Source: Lysobacter_C viscosus
GTDB taxonomy: Bacteria; Pseudomonadota; Gammaproteobacteria; Xanthomonadales; Xanthomonadaceae
DNA length: 64,000 bases
Reading direction: 5' to 3'
Assembly: GCF_046600715.1 (NCBI RefSeq)
Contig: NZ_JBJMAV010000011.1
Location: 5,864 to 69,863, forward strand
Shown here: positions 7,914 through 15,853 of the stretch, piece by piece
How the letters are laid out: each line of letters starts with the position of its first letter
How positions within the stretch are numbered: the first letter of the stretch is position 1
Program-made: the position numbers and the translations under genes
The notes under the pieces: model-generated
Told to the model about the DNA's origin: nothing
The model's database searches: none
Seen by the model: only the letters and a program-made list of their open reading frames with translations

Positions 7914-8648
7914 ATGCGTCAGATCATCCTGGATACCGAAACCACCGGCCTGAGCTGGGAGCGGGGCAACCGCGTGGTGGAAATCGGCTGCGTCGAGTTC
8001 ATCGAGCGCCGCCCGACCGGCCGCACGTTCCACTGCTACCTCAATCCCGATTGCCCGTTCGAGCCCGGCGCGCAGGAAGTGACCGGCCTGACGCTGGAAT
8101 TCCTTGCCGACAAACCGCGCTTCGCCGAGGTCGTCGACGAGTTTCTGTCTTTCATCGACGGCGCCGAACTGGTGATCCACAACGCTGCCTTCGACGTCGG
8201 CTTCCTGGACAATGAGCTGCGGCTTGCGGGGGCCCACCACGGGGCGCTGTCAGATCGCTGCGTGATCGAGGACTCGCTGCTGCTCGCCCGGCAGCGCTAT
8301 CCTGGCCAGCGCAATTCGCTGGACGCGTTGTGCAAGCGACTGGGCGTGGACAACGCCCACCGCCAGCTGCACGGCGCGCTGCTGGACGCCCAGTTGCTGG
8401 CCGAGGTCTACATCGGGTTGACCTCCGGCCAGGAAGAAATCGGCTTCGGGGCCGCCGGCGCCGGCGCTGTCGCTGCAATCCCCACGTACCGCGGGGCCAC
8501 CGGCCCGCGACCGCGCATCCCGATCCCGACCGTCGACCTGCAAGCACACCAGTCACGGCTCGCAGGCCTGCGTAAGAAGGCCGGCCAGGCGGTCTGGGAC
8601 CGCCTCGGGGAGCAGGAAGCGCAATGGCAGGCGCCGGTGCTGGCCTGA
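7914..8648 (+). CDS. dnaQ: DNA polymerase III epsilon subunit (3'-5' proofreading exonuclease)
   Basis: A 244-residue proofreading subunit of the replicative polymerase. Exo I is LDTETTGL (Asp7, Glu9), Exo II is HNAAFDVGFLDNEL, and Exo III epsilon is HGALLDAQLLAEVYI with its His and Asp. The C-terminal 70 residues, after a Gly/Ala-rich linker, are where the polymerase alpha contact lies in the family. TAGACT (7902-7907) ends 6 bases before the ATG and no Shine-Dalgarno is seen, the same arrangement as for rnhA. After the stop, a GC-rich hairpin (8660-8685) lacks a T-run and I do not call it a terminator. Confidence 0.97.
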   Translation: MRQIILDTETTGLSWERGNRVVEIGCVEFIERRPTGRTFHCYLNPDCPFEPGAQEVTGLTLEFLADKPRFAEVVDEFLSFIDGAELVIHNAAFDVGFLDNELRLAGAHHGALSDRCVIEDSLLLARQRYPGQRNSLDALCKRLGVDNAHRQLHGALLDAQLLAEVYIGLTSGQEEIGFGAAGAGAVAAIPTYRGATGPRPRIPIPTVDLQAHQSRLAGLRKKAGQAVWDRLGEQEAQWQAPVLA

Positions 8649-8691
8649 CGTTGCAAGCCCCCGTGGCCGCTGCGCGGCCGGAAACGGGGCG

Positions 8692-9396
8692 CTAGTGGCT
8701 GCGCACCAGGATCACGGTGATGTTGTCCGAACCGCCTCCATCCAGCGCCGCCGCGACCAGGCTGTCCACGCATTCCTGGGCGCTGCAGTCGCGCTGTGAC
8801 AGCACGTTGGCGATGCCGCTGTCGTCGACCTCCTCGGTCAGCCCGTCGCTGCAGAGCAGCAACTGCATGCCCGGTCGGAGCTCGCCGGTCAGGGTTTCGA
8901 CGTTGAGGTTGCGCGGGTCGGTCACGCCCAGCGCCTGGGTCACGACGTTGCGATGGGGATGGCTGCGCGCCTGTTCCTGGGTGATCGCACCGGTCGCGAT
9001 CAGCTCCTGCACGTAGCTGTGGTCCTGCGAGAGCTGGGCCAGCTGGCCGTCCCGGTACAGGTAGACCCGGCTGTCGCCGACCCACGCCACGTCGAATCGC
9101 TGGCCGGTGACGCGCGCTGCCACCACCGTGGTCCCCATCGGCAGCGCTTCGTCGCGCTTGCGCGAGGTACGGATGATTTCCTCGTCGGCGATGCGGATGG
9201 CCTGGTCCAGGGGGGTGCCGTCGCGAACCTCGCGGACGATTGCCTCCCGCGCCAGTGCGCTGGCCACCTCGCCGTACTCGTGCCCGCCCATACCGTCGGC
9301 CACAAGCCACAGCCCAAGCTCGCTGTCGCCGTAGTAGGTGTCCTCGTTGAGGTCGCGGCGCAGGCCCGGGTGGGTGAGGTGTCCGAATTCGATCAT
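8692..9396 (-). CDS. PP2C-family protein serine/threonine phosphatase
   Basis: A 234-residue cytoplasmic phosphatase of the bacterial Stp/PrpC type. Metal-binding and catalytic motifs in order: RDLNEDT (about residues 14-20), VADGMGGHEYGE (about 33-44), GTTVVAARV, VGDSRVYLYR, LLLCSDGLTEEV and GGSDNITVILV at the end. Such enzymes reverse Hanks-type kinase phosphorylation or act in type VI secretion control, but no partner kinase is visible here. The ATG at 9396 places the first motif at the usual distance; the open frame extends upstream without support. Convergent with dnaQ. Confidence 0.93.
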   Translation of the reverse strand: MIEFGHLTHPGLRRDLNEDTYYGDSELGLWLVADGMGGHEYGEVASALAREAIVREVRDGTPLDQAIRIADEEIIRTSRKRDEALPMGTTVVAARVTGQRFDVAWVGDSRVYLYRDGQLAQLSQDHSYVQELIATGAITQEQARSHPHRNVVTQALGVTDPRNLNVETLTGELRPGMQLLLCSDGLTEEVDDSGIANVLSQRDCSAQECVDSLVAAALDGGGSDNITVILVRSH

Positions 9397-9569
9397 GCCG
9401 CGATCATGCCCTGTCTGCGCCCGCGCGTCATGGCGCTGCCCGGGTGGATCCACCGAAGCTGCAGGGCATTGGACGGCACCCAGGACCGGGGCTCCAGCCT
9501 GGATCCAATGGCGGGGCGCAGTGAACCCCGGGGCGCCGCATGCGGAGGGATTGGCCCGTGTCGCCGGCG

Positions 9570-9821
9570 TCAACCCGGGCCCGGGCTGACGCCCGAGTCG
9601 GGGGTCCCCGGGTCTACTTCGCCCTCGTCGCGCCAGTCCCGCAGCTCGGACATCATCGCGCGCCCGGCGTCAGTCAGTGCCGGCGTTTCGCTGTTGGTGA
9701 CCAGACCTCGCCTGATCAGGCCAAGTCGGGCGTAGGCATCCACCGGCTCCCCGGAGGTTCCGATCTTTTCAAGCAGGCACAGCAGGCCAAGGTCTTCCAG
9801 GGGCATCGCCGGGCGGGGCAT
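9570..9821 (-). CDS. small hypothetical protein, 83 aa, possible winged-helix fold
   Basis: I do not recognise a family. The sequence reads like a short helical DNA-binding-type domain: LEDLGLLCLLEKIG, a turn, AYARLGLIRRGLVTNSE, then TPALTDAGRAMMSELRDW, resembling the helix-turn-helix and wing of MarR/PadR-like proteins, followed by an acidic, Pro/Gly-rich tail. No good ribosome-binding site precedes the ATG. Flanking stretches 9397-9569 and 9822-9961 hold no gene I can support. It may be a real small gene or a chance frame in GC-rich DNA. Confidence 0.45.
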   Translation of the reverse strand: MPRPAMPLEDLGLLCLLEKIGTSGEPVDAYARLGLIRRGLVTNSETPALTDAGRAMMSELRDWRDEGEVDPGTPDSGVSPGPG

Positions 9822-9961
9822 CTTCTTGTTCTTGTTCGCCGCAGAGGCTCCGGAGGGTAAGCATCCAGCGTCAAGGCAGGGTGAGCAGCCGCGCCAAGCA
9901 CTCGATTCAGGGGACCGTGGGCGTGTACCGCAGTCGGCCAGCGGCGGACGACGCGGCCGGC

Positions 9962-9998
9962 AAAAGTCAAAGGGGCTGCGCTTGCGCGCAACCCCTTG
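9962..9998 (-). terminator. terminator of tRNA-Ser(CGA)
   Basis: Read on the minus strand, AAGGGGTTGCGC pairs with GCGCAGCCCCTT (one G-T wobble) around a 4-base loop, followed by TGACTTTT. It lies 17 bases downstream of the tRNA 3' end. Confidence 0.8.
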
Positions 9999-10014
9999 AT
10001 TTCGTCGCTGTATG

Positions 10015-10105
10015 TGGCGGAGAGGGGGGGATTCGAACCCCCGAGGCGCTATAAACGCCTGCCTGATTTCGAGTCAGGTACATTCAACCGCTCTGCCACC
10101 TCTCC
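10015..10105 (-). tRNA. tRNA-Ser (anticodon CGA)
   Basis: On the minus strand, acceptor GGAGAGG pairs with CCTCTCC, CCA is encoded, the anticodon loop CTCGAAA gives CGA (reads TCG), and the long variable arm of a class II serine tRNA is present (91 bases in all). T-loop GGTTCGAATCC is intact. Confidence 0.95.
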
Positions 10106-10250
10106 GGTGCCCGTCCAGCCTGCGTGCGGCCGGGCGGGGCGCGCCATGATACGGGCCGCGTCGCAGGTGGACAAGACGCATCGCGGCGACTCCCGGCGGC
10201 TGGCGGCGTCGGCGTTAAACTTCGCGATCCCGTCCAGGAGTGCGCTGCCC

Positions 10251-10664
10251 ATGTCCGAAATCCTCGTGCCCGTGTCGTTCGGCGAGTTGCTGGACAAGAT
10301 CTCGATCCTGCAGATCAAGTCCGAGCGGATGAGTGACGAAGCCAAGTTGGCCAACGTCCGCAACGAACTGTCGGCGCTGGAGAAGACCTGGATGTCGCAT
10401 GCGGCGGCCAGCGTCGACATCGTCCGCCTGCGCGCCGACCTCAAGGCCGTCAACGAGCGGTTGTGGGTGATCGAGGACGACATCCGGCTCAAGGAGCGGG
10501 CGCAGGCGTTCGACCAGGAGTTCATCCAGCTGGCACGCAGCGTCTACATCGAGAACGATGAGCGGGCCCGCATCAAGCGCGACATCAATGTCGAGTTGGG
10601 CTCGGCGTACGTCGAGGAGAAGTCGTACCAGGACTACCGGGCCGGCGGCGCCCCCGCTGCCTGA
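10251..10664 (+). CDS. DUF6165 family protein
   Basis: A 137-residue soluble, highly charged and mostly helical protein starting MSEILVPVSFGELLDKIS. I recall this as the DUF6165 family, often found near LPS or glycan genes, with no established reaction. The ATG at 10251 is preceded by AGGAG (10235-10239); translation further upstream would run through the tRNA-Ser gene. Helical heptad-like stretches (LSALEKTWM...VDIVRLRADLKAVNERLWVI) suggest coiled-coil pairing. It ends 10 bases before the convergent hydroxylase gene. Confidence 0.8.
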   Translation: MSEILVPVSFGELLDKISILQIKSERMSDEAKLANVRNELSALEKTWMSHAAASVDIVRLRADLKAVNERLWVIEDDIRLKERAQAFDQEFIQLARSVYIENDERARIKRDINVELGSAYVEEKSYQDYRAGGAPAA

Positions 10665-10673
10665 GCTGGGGCA

Positions 10674-11645
10674 TCACGTATCCCGCTGGGTCGGGTGATC
10701 GCGGGCGGCGGCCGTGTCGGCGTACACCGGTTCGCGCAGCGGCAGCAGCAACTTCTGCATGAACGTCGGTTCGTGCGGGCCGATGCCGGTTTGCGCAACC
10801 GGCCCGGCCGAATACGTTCCGAAGAGCCGGTCCCAGACGATCGCGTTGCAGCTGTAGTTGCTGTTGCTGTCGTCGAAGACGCTTGAATGGTGGCGTCGAT
10901 GGTGCGCGCTGCTGGTGACCAGCCAACGCAACCCGGGCGTGTCGGTATGGACGTTGGCATGGACGATTGAGGCGTTGACCACCAGCAGCGTGGTGGCGCC
11001 GGCCGCGGCCTCGGCGCCGCCGCCCAACAGCGCGGTGATCAGCAGTGCCGGCAGCGCCAGGAACAGAACCTCGAGCGGGTGCGTGGCCCCCGCGTTGAGG
11101 GCGTGCATGTTCTGGTAGGCGTGGTGGAAGCCGTGGCCGCTGATGCGCCAGAAGACGCCCGAGCCGTGGATCGCGCGGTGGATCCAGTAGTAGATGAACT
11201 CGCTGGCGAAATACAGCAGCACCACCTGCGCCAGCAGCGGCCATCCGTTGGGCCACAGTGCCAGGCCCCATGCGTCGCGCGCTTGGGCGAGGGGGGGTGC
11301 GAGCAGCCAGCCGTAGAGGGACAGCACCAGGCCGAGCACCACCAGCGTCGCCAGGTAGACCGCTGCCAGCCCCAGCTTCTGGCGCAGGGTCTGCCGCCAA
11401 TGCGGCATGGCGGGCGCGCGGGCTTCCAGGATTGCAAGTACGGCCTGGGTGGCGATGAGCGCGACCAGCGCCGCCTCTTCGCTCCTGTCCAGCACCCACC
11501 ACACGGCAAGGGCGCCCACCAGCAGTACCGGGTGGGTCAGCGTTTCGATCCAGGGGTGGCGGCGTGGGGTCATGGCGTGTGCAAGGGTGGAGACGGGCAT
11601 GGCAGCCGAACGATGCCGCGTGTGGGATGCCCGGTCATGGGCCAT
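10674..11645 (-). CDS. fatty acid hydroxylase / sterol desaturase superfamily membrane protein
   Basis: An integral-membrane di-iron enzyme family member of up to 323 residues. The family's histidine clusters are all visible: HRAIH (after FIYYWI), HGFHHAYQNMHALN and SSAHHRRHHSS. Four to five hydrophobic segments (for example residues 38-52, 60-72, 92-116, 137-150, 196-225) place the His ligands on the cytoplasmic face. Substrate cannot be read from sequence; a lipid or hydroxy-fatty acid is likely. Starts at 11645, 11600 (M16) and 11573 (M25) are all possible and none has a clear ribosome-binding site, so the first 25 residues are doubtful. Confidence 0.85.
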   Translation of the reverse strand: MAHDRASHTRHRSAAMPVSTLAHAMTPRRHPWIETLTHPVLLVGALAVWWVLDRSEEAALVALIATQAVLAILEARAPAMPHWRQTLRQKLGLAAVYLATLVVLGLVLSLYGWLLAPPLAQARDAWGLALWPNGWPLLAQVVLLYFASEFIYYWIHRAIHGSGVFWRISGHGFHHAYQNMHALNAGATHPLEVLFLALPALLITALLGGGAEAAAGATTLLVVNASIVHANVHTDTPGLRWLVTSSAHHRRHHSSVFDDSNSNYSCNAIVWDRLFGTYSAGPVAQTGIGPHEPTFMQKLLLPLREPVYADTAAARDHPTQRDT

Positions 11646-11754
11646 CAGTCGCAGTGACGCCTGCCGTCGTCGCCGCCGGGCACCTGCCTTGGCAGCGCAT
11701 CCCGGGTGGCTGGGCTGCCTGCGCGTGCGGTCAACCCATGAGCGGCGCTTACCC

Positions 11755-12108
11755 TCAGGCCGCCAGTGCGTAGGCGGCCAGCGCCGCGGCCAGGACGGCT
11801 ACCGTCGCGGCGATCAGTGCCAGTTGCCGCGACCGTTCCAGTGCGGCCAGCGCCAGTTCATGACGGGCCAGCGTGCGCTCCAGTTCGCCTGCTCCCTGCC
11901 GCAGCGAATGCAGGGTGTTCTGCATTTCACCGGCCAGCGCATGGATGGCGTCGGCGTTCTGCGCCGCCGCGTCCTGCAGTTCCTTGATCTGCTGCGGCAC
12001 CAGGGCGGCGGCCTTCGCATCGTCGCCGCGGCTGCGCGTGAACATCGGCCGTGCCGCCTTGATGATTTCGGGGAGGAACGGGGCAACGACACTGAACCAG
12101 GCGGACAT
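11755..12108 (-). CDS. small coiled-coil protein with C-terminal membrane anchor
   Basis: I do not recognise a named family. The 117 residues start MSAWFSVVAPFLPEIIKAARPMF, an amphipathic or membrane-associated helix. About 60 residues of likely coiled coil follow (PQQIKELQDAAAQNADAIHA.., ELERTLARHELALAALERS), then a hydrophobic C-terminal segment (about residues 98-117) that runs to the stop. AAGGAG sits 6 bases before the ATG and fixes the start. It lies 53 bases downstream of the GT9 gene on the same strand and could be in its operon. A scaffold or anchoring role is a guess. Confidence 0.75.
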   Translation of the reverse strand: MSAWFSVVAPFLPEIIKAARPMFTRSRGDDAKAAALVPQQIKELQDAAAQNADAIHALAGEMQNTLHSLRQGAGELERTLARHELALAALERSRQLALIAATVAVLAAALAAYALAA

Positions 12109-12160
12109 CGGGAGCTCCTTGGAGGGGGCGCTGCAGGGGCGGCGGGCCGGATGGTCCGGA

Positions 12161-13174
12161 TCAACCGTGGTCGTGACGGTAACGCTCGAATGCCGCCACC
12201 GCATCGTCCACGGTGACCAGGTCCATCACCCCGTCGTATTCGATCTTGCTGCCCCACTTGAGCGCGTCGGCCCCGCGCCCCCGGTAGGTTCGGGCGGCGT
12301 CGTCATAGCGGTCCACGCAGTAGCGACGGTCGGAGTAGGGCCCGCTGCGCGCCGGGTTGCTGGCGGCGTGCAGGCCCAGCACCTTCGTGCCCATCGCGTT
12401 GGCGATGTGCATCGGCCCGGAGTCGGGGGTGACCAGCAGGTCGCCGCGTGCCAGCAGCGCAGGCAGCTGCTTCAGGGTGTCCTTGCCGACCAGGTCCAGC
12501 ACGGGCTGGTGCATGGCCGCGATGATCGCGTCAGCCGTCCGGCGCTCCAGTTCGCTGCGGCCGCCGCACAGCACCACGCGCCAGCCTGCCCCGGCGGCAT
12601 GGTCGGCCAGGGCGGCGTGGCGTTCGGGCCGCCAGTTGCGCAGCGCGTGGCTGGAGCACGGCGAGACCAGCATCGTCCGGCGTCCGTCCTCCGGCCACTG
12701 CGCCCGCGCCCACTCGACCGCCGCGGAGGGCACCGGAAGGTCCCAGCGCACGGTGTCCTGCCGCAGGCCCAGCGGTTCGCAGAAGCTGCCGATGGCATCC
12801 AGCACGTGGATGCCGGGGCGTTCGGGGATGCGTTCATTGATGAACAGCCCATGGCCGTCCTTCGACCGACCGCGGTCGTAGCCCACCCGCCGGCGTGCGG
12901 GTATGAAGGCCGACAGCAGGTTGGCCCGCGCGGCCACCTGCATCTGCAACAGCGCATCGAAACGCCGGCCGCCGAGCGCGCGCCGCACCCCGCGCATGCC
13001 GGCAAGTCCGCTGCGTTTGTCGTACTCGATGAAGTCCACCCCCTCCAGTCCGTCCAGCAGCCTGTGCTCACCCTTGCCGATGACCCAGGCCAGCCGCACC
13101 CCGGGCCAGGCGGACTGCAGCGTGCGCACCAGGGGCACCACGTGGGTGACGTCGCCCAGCGCCGACAGACGCAA
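12161..13174 (-). CDS. glycosyltransferase family 9 (heptosyltransferase-like)
   Basis: A protein of about 337 residues of the ADP-heptose:LPS heptosyltransferase superfamily, expected to add a sugar to the LPS core at the inner face of the inner membrane. The N-terminal RLSALGDVTHVVPLVRTLQ motif, the mid-protein VSPCSSHALRNWRPERHA segment, and the donor-site TPDSGPMHIANAMGTKVLGLHA are characteristic. The start is unusual: no ATG or GTG occurs in frame upstream, and the family-typical SLCLLRLSALGD begins just before the TTG at 13174, so a TTG, CTG or ATT start is implied. Divergent from the Kdo kinase gene 71 bases away, fitting an LPS core role. Confidence 0.88.
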   Translation of the reverse strand: MRLSALGDVTHVVPLVRTLQSAWPGVRLAWVIGKGEHRLLDGLEGVDFIEYDKRSGLAGMRGVRRALGGRRFDALLQMQVAARANLLSAFIPARRRVGYDRGRSKDGHGLFINERIPERPGIHVLDAIGSFCEPLGLRQDTVRWDLPVPSAAVEWARAQWPEDGRRTMLVSPCSSHALRNWRPERHAALADHAAGAGWRVVLCGGRSELERRTADAIIAAMHQPVLDLVGKDTLKQLPALLARGDLLVTPDSGPMHIANAMGTKVLGLHAASNPARSGPYSDRRYCVDRYDDAARTYRGRGADALKWGSKIEYDGVMDLVTVDDAVAAFERYRHDHG

Positions 13175-13244
13175 CAGGCAAAGCGAGTCGGGCGCGGGTG
13201 CCGGCGCGGATGGATGGCGGGTTTGAATTGCTAGACTCCGGGCG

Positions 13245-13994
13245 ATGACGGGGTATGACGCGACAGAAGGCTTGACGCCATTCCGCGATGACAGCGGCTA
13301 CGGCGCGATTCTGTTCGACCTGACGCGGGTGCGGCAAGCCAGCGCGGACTGGTTCTCCCCGGCGTATTGGGGCGAGCGCGCCCGGCCGGTCGACAGCGGA
13401 GGGCGCGGTGGCGCTTGGTTCGTCGAGACCCCGTTCGGCCCCGCGGTGCTCCGTCGCTACCTGCGCGGCGGACTGGTGGCGCAGGTCAACCGCGACCGCT
13501 ACCTGTGGCGGGGCAGCAACCGGACGCGGTCGTTCGCCGAGTTCCGGCTGATCCGCGCCGTCGCCGAAAAAGGCGTGCCCGTGCCGCGCCCGATCGCCGC
13601 CTACTACCGGCGGGTGGGCCTGCGCTACCAGGCCGCGATCCTGCTGGAACGGCTCGACAACGTGCGCTCGCTGGCCGACCGTGCCAGCGTTGCCGGTGAT
13701 GGTGCGCCGTGGGAGGAAGCCGGGCGGTTGATCGCGCGCGGCCACCGCGCCGGGCTGGACCACGCAGACCTCAACGCCCACAACCTGCTGTTCAATCCGG
13801 CGGGGCAGGGCTGGGTGATCGACCTGGATCGCGGCGAGCTGCGCATCCCCGCCACCGGCTGGCGCGAGCGCAACCTGGCGCGCCTGCGCCGCTCGGTGCT
13901 GAAGCTGCGTGGCGACCGCACGGCCGATGCCGTGGAGCGCGATTTCGCCCGGCTGCGCGGCGCCTACGATCGCATCTGGGAACGGGGCTACTGA
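13245..13994 (+). CDS. kdkA: 3-deoxy-D-manno-octulosonic acid (Kdo) kinase
   Basis: A 249-residue lipopolysaccharide kinase (WaaP/KdkA family) that phosphorylates the inner-core Kdo using ATP. The catalytic loop HADLNAHNLLF (about residues 182-192) and the metal-binding VIDLDRGELR (about 200-209) are those of small eukaryotic-like kinases. The opening GYGAILFD and PAYWGER regions match the family. TAGACT (13232-13237) ends 7 bases before the ATG and no Shine-Dalgarno is present, so the mRNA may be leaderless. The stop overlaps the next gene's start (TGATG). Divergent from the GT9 gene. Confidence 0.93.
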   Translation: MTGYDATEGLTPFRDDSGYGAILFDLTRVRQASADWFSPAYWGERARPVDSGGRGGAWFVETPFGPAVLRRYLRGGLVAQVNRDRYLWRGSNRTRSFAEFRLIRAVAEKGVPVPRPIAAYYRRVGLRYQAAILLERLDNVRSLADRASVAGDGAPWEEAGRLIARGHRAGLDHADLNAHNLLFNPAGQGWVIDLDRGELRIPATGWRERNLARLRRSVLKLRGDRTADAVERDFARLRGAYDRIWERGY

Positions 13995-14752
13995 TGGCCT
14001 GGCAGTTGCGCATGCAGGGCGCGGGCAGTGCCTCGGCCGTCGAGCTGGGCTCGGCCATGGCGACGATCGAGCGTGACGGCGCGCCGTGGCTGACGATCGA
14101 CTGCGGTGGCGAGGGCCTCACCGCCTACCTGGCGCATTACGGCGAACCGCCCCGCGCGGTTTTCGTCACCCATACCCACCTGGACCATGTCGCAGGCTTC
14201 GAGCGGCTGTTCGTGGAGAAGTATTTCCAGGCGGCGCGCCGGGGCCACACCCGCCTCTACGTGCCGGCGCCGCTGGTCCCGTTGCTGCACCAGCGCGTCG
14301 GCGACTACCCCAACGTCCTTGCCGAGGGCGGTGCCAATTTCTGGGACGCGTTCCATGTGATCCCCGTCGGCGATGCGTTCTGGCATGACGGTGTCCGGCT
14401 TGAGGTGTTCCCGGCACGCCATCACTGGCCGGATACGGCGTTCGGCCTGCGCCTGCAGGGCAGCCTGGTGTGGACCGGCGACACCCGGCCGATCCCGGAG
14501 GTGCTGGCTCGATTCGCCGGTGCAGGCGAGCTGGTCGCGCACGATTGCGGGCTGGTGGGCAACCCGTCCCACAGTGGCATCGAAGACCTGGAACGCGAGT
14601 ACCCGCGCGAGCTGCTGGACCGCTGCGTGCTGTACCACTACGCCAGCGCTGCCGACGGGCGGGCGCTGGCGCAACGCGGCTACCGCGTGGCCGAGCCCGG
14701 CGCCACGCTCGCGCTGGACGACCCCACCGCACGACGGGCCGACCCGGCATGA
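13994..14752 (+). CDS. MBL-fold metallo-hydrolase
   Basis: A 252-residue metallo-beta-lactamase-superfamily hydrolase of the RNase Z-like subgroup. The metal site is THTHLDHVAGFERLF (about residues 53-67). Later ligands are in ARHHWPDTAFGLRL, WTGDTRPIP and LVAHDCGL, with a C-terminal His in LYHYASA. It lacks the beta-CASP domain. The substrate is unknown. The gene is locked between two others: its ATG overlaps the kdkA stop and its stop overlaps the moaA start (ATGA), so it is probably co-translated with both. Confidence 0.88.
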   Translation: MAWQLRMQGAGSASAVELGSAMATIERDGAPWLTIDCGGEGLTAYLAHYGEPPRAVFVTHTHLDHVAGFERLFVEKYFQAARRGHTRLYVPAPLVPLLHQRVGDYPNVLAEGGANFWDAFHVIPVGDAFWHDGVRLEVFPARHHWPDTAFGLRLQGSLVWTGDTRPIPEVLARFAGAGELVAHDCGLVGNPSHSGIEDLEREYPRELLDRCVLYHYASAADGRALAQRGYRVAEPGATLALDDPTARRADPA

Positions 14753-15786
14753 GCCTGCCGCGCCGCCTCACCGGGCCCGGGCTGGACGCCGGTCCGCGGG
14801 ACCGTCTCGGCCGCCCGTTGCGCGACCTGCGGTTGTCGGTGATCGAGGCCTGCAATTTCCGCTGCCCCTATTGCATGCCGGCCGACCGGGTCGGTGACGA
14901 CCACGGGCTGGATGCGGCCTCGCGCCTGTCGTTCGACGAGATCGAAACGCTGGTGCGCGGGTTCGCCCGGCTCGGCGTGAACAAACTGCGGTTGACCGGG
15001 GGCGAGCCGCTGCTGCGCCGCCATCTCGCCCGGCTGGTCCAGCGGTTGGCGGTCATCCCCGGCGTGGACGACATTGCCCTGACCACCAACGGAAGCCTGC
15101 TGGCCGGGCAGGCACGCGCGCTCCGGGACGCCGGGCTGGGGCGGATTACGGTCAGCCTGGACACCCTGGACCCCTCCCGGTTCGCCCAGTTGTCGGGGGG
15201 GCGCGGTCGGCTGGAGGACGTGATGCGTGGCCTCGACGCGGCGGTCGATGCCGGGTTCGGGCCGATCAAGCTCAACTGCGTGGTGCAGCGGGACGTCAAT
15301 GACGAGCAGGTGCTGCCGCTGGTGGCGTTTGCCCGGGAGCGCGGCCACGTCATGCGCTTCATCGAGTACATGGACGTCGGCACCTGCAACGGCTGGCGGC
15401 GCGATCGCGTCGTGCCCTCCGCCGCGCTTCGCGACACGATCGATGCGCGCTGGCCCTTGCGCGCGCTGCAGCCGCACTACCGGGGCGAAGTGGCCGAACG
15501 CTACGCCTTCGTCGACGGCGGTGGCGAGGTCGGTTTCGTCAGTTCGGTCACCGCGCCGTTCTGCGGCGACTGCCACCGCGCCCGGGTTTCCGCCGACGGC
15601 ACGCTCTACACCTGCCTGTTCGCCGGCTCCGGCCAGCCGCTGCGCCCGCTCTTGGCGGGCGGGGACGTTGCATTGTCCGACCACGTCGGGGGCCTCTGGC
15701 AGCGGCGTGCCGACCGTTACAGCGAAGAACGCGACTCTCCGCTGGCATCGAGAAGGCACGTGGAGATGTTCCTGGTGGGCGGATGA
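14749..15786 (+). CDS. moaA: GTP 3',8-cyclase MoaA
   Basis: A 345-residue radical SAM enzyme that, with MoaC, converts GTP to cyclic pyranopterin monophosphate, the first stage of molybdenum cofactor synthesis. The radical SAM cluster ligands are in CNFRCPYC (about residues 38-45). The second [4Fe-4S] cluster is in FCGDCHRARVSADGTLYTC, with the C-x2-C-x13-C spacing of MoaA. The C-terminal Gly-Gly that reaches the active site is present (MFLVGG at the end). The ATG overlaps the upstream stop. First gene of a moa cluster continuing with moaC, moaD and moaE. Confidence 0.96.
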   Translation: MSLPRRLTGPGLDAGPRDRLGRPLRDLRLSVIEACNFRCPYCMPADRVGDDHGLDAASRLSFDEIETLVRGFARLGVNKLRLTGGEPLLRRHLARLVQRLAVIPGVDDIALTTNGSLLAGQARALRDAGLGRITVSLDTLDPSRFAQLSGGRGRLEDVMRGLDAAVDAGFGPIKLNCVVQRDVNDEQVLPLVAFARERGHVMRFIEYMDVGTCNGWRRDRVVPSAALRDTIDARWPLRALQPHYRGEVAERYAFVDGGGEVGFVSSVTAPFCGDCHRARVSADGTLYTCLFAGSGQPLRPLLAGGDVALSDHVGGLWQRRADRYSEERDSPLASRRHVEMFLVGG

Positions 15787-15853
15787 GTCGGCTGCCCGGG
15801 CGACGCCCGCCCATGTTCCCGCGTTCCCATTCCCTATCGACCGGAGTGGGCAG

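Noticed and set aside
8660..8685. GC-rich hairpin after dnaQ as a terminator
   Set aside because: GGCCGC/GCGGCC can pair but there is no T-run on either strand.
9397..9569. Small coding region upstream of the PP2C gene
   Set aside because: No frame with a ribosome-binding site or recognisable sequence; treated as empty intergenic DNA.
9996..10250. N-terminal extension of the DUF6165 gene (AERGGFEPPRRYKRL...)
   Set aside because: It is a translation through the antisense of tRNA-Ser(CGA); the real start is ATG 10251 with a ribosome-binding site.
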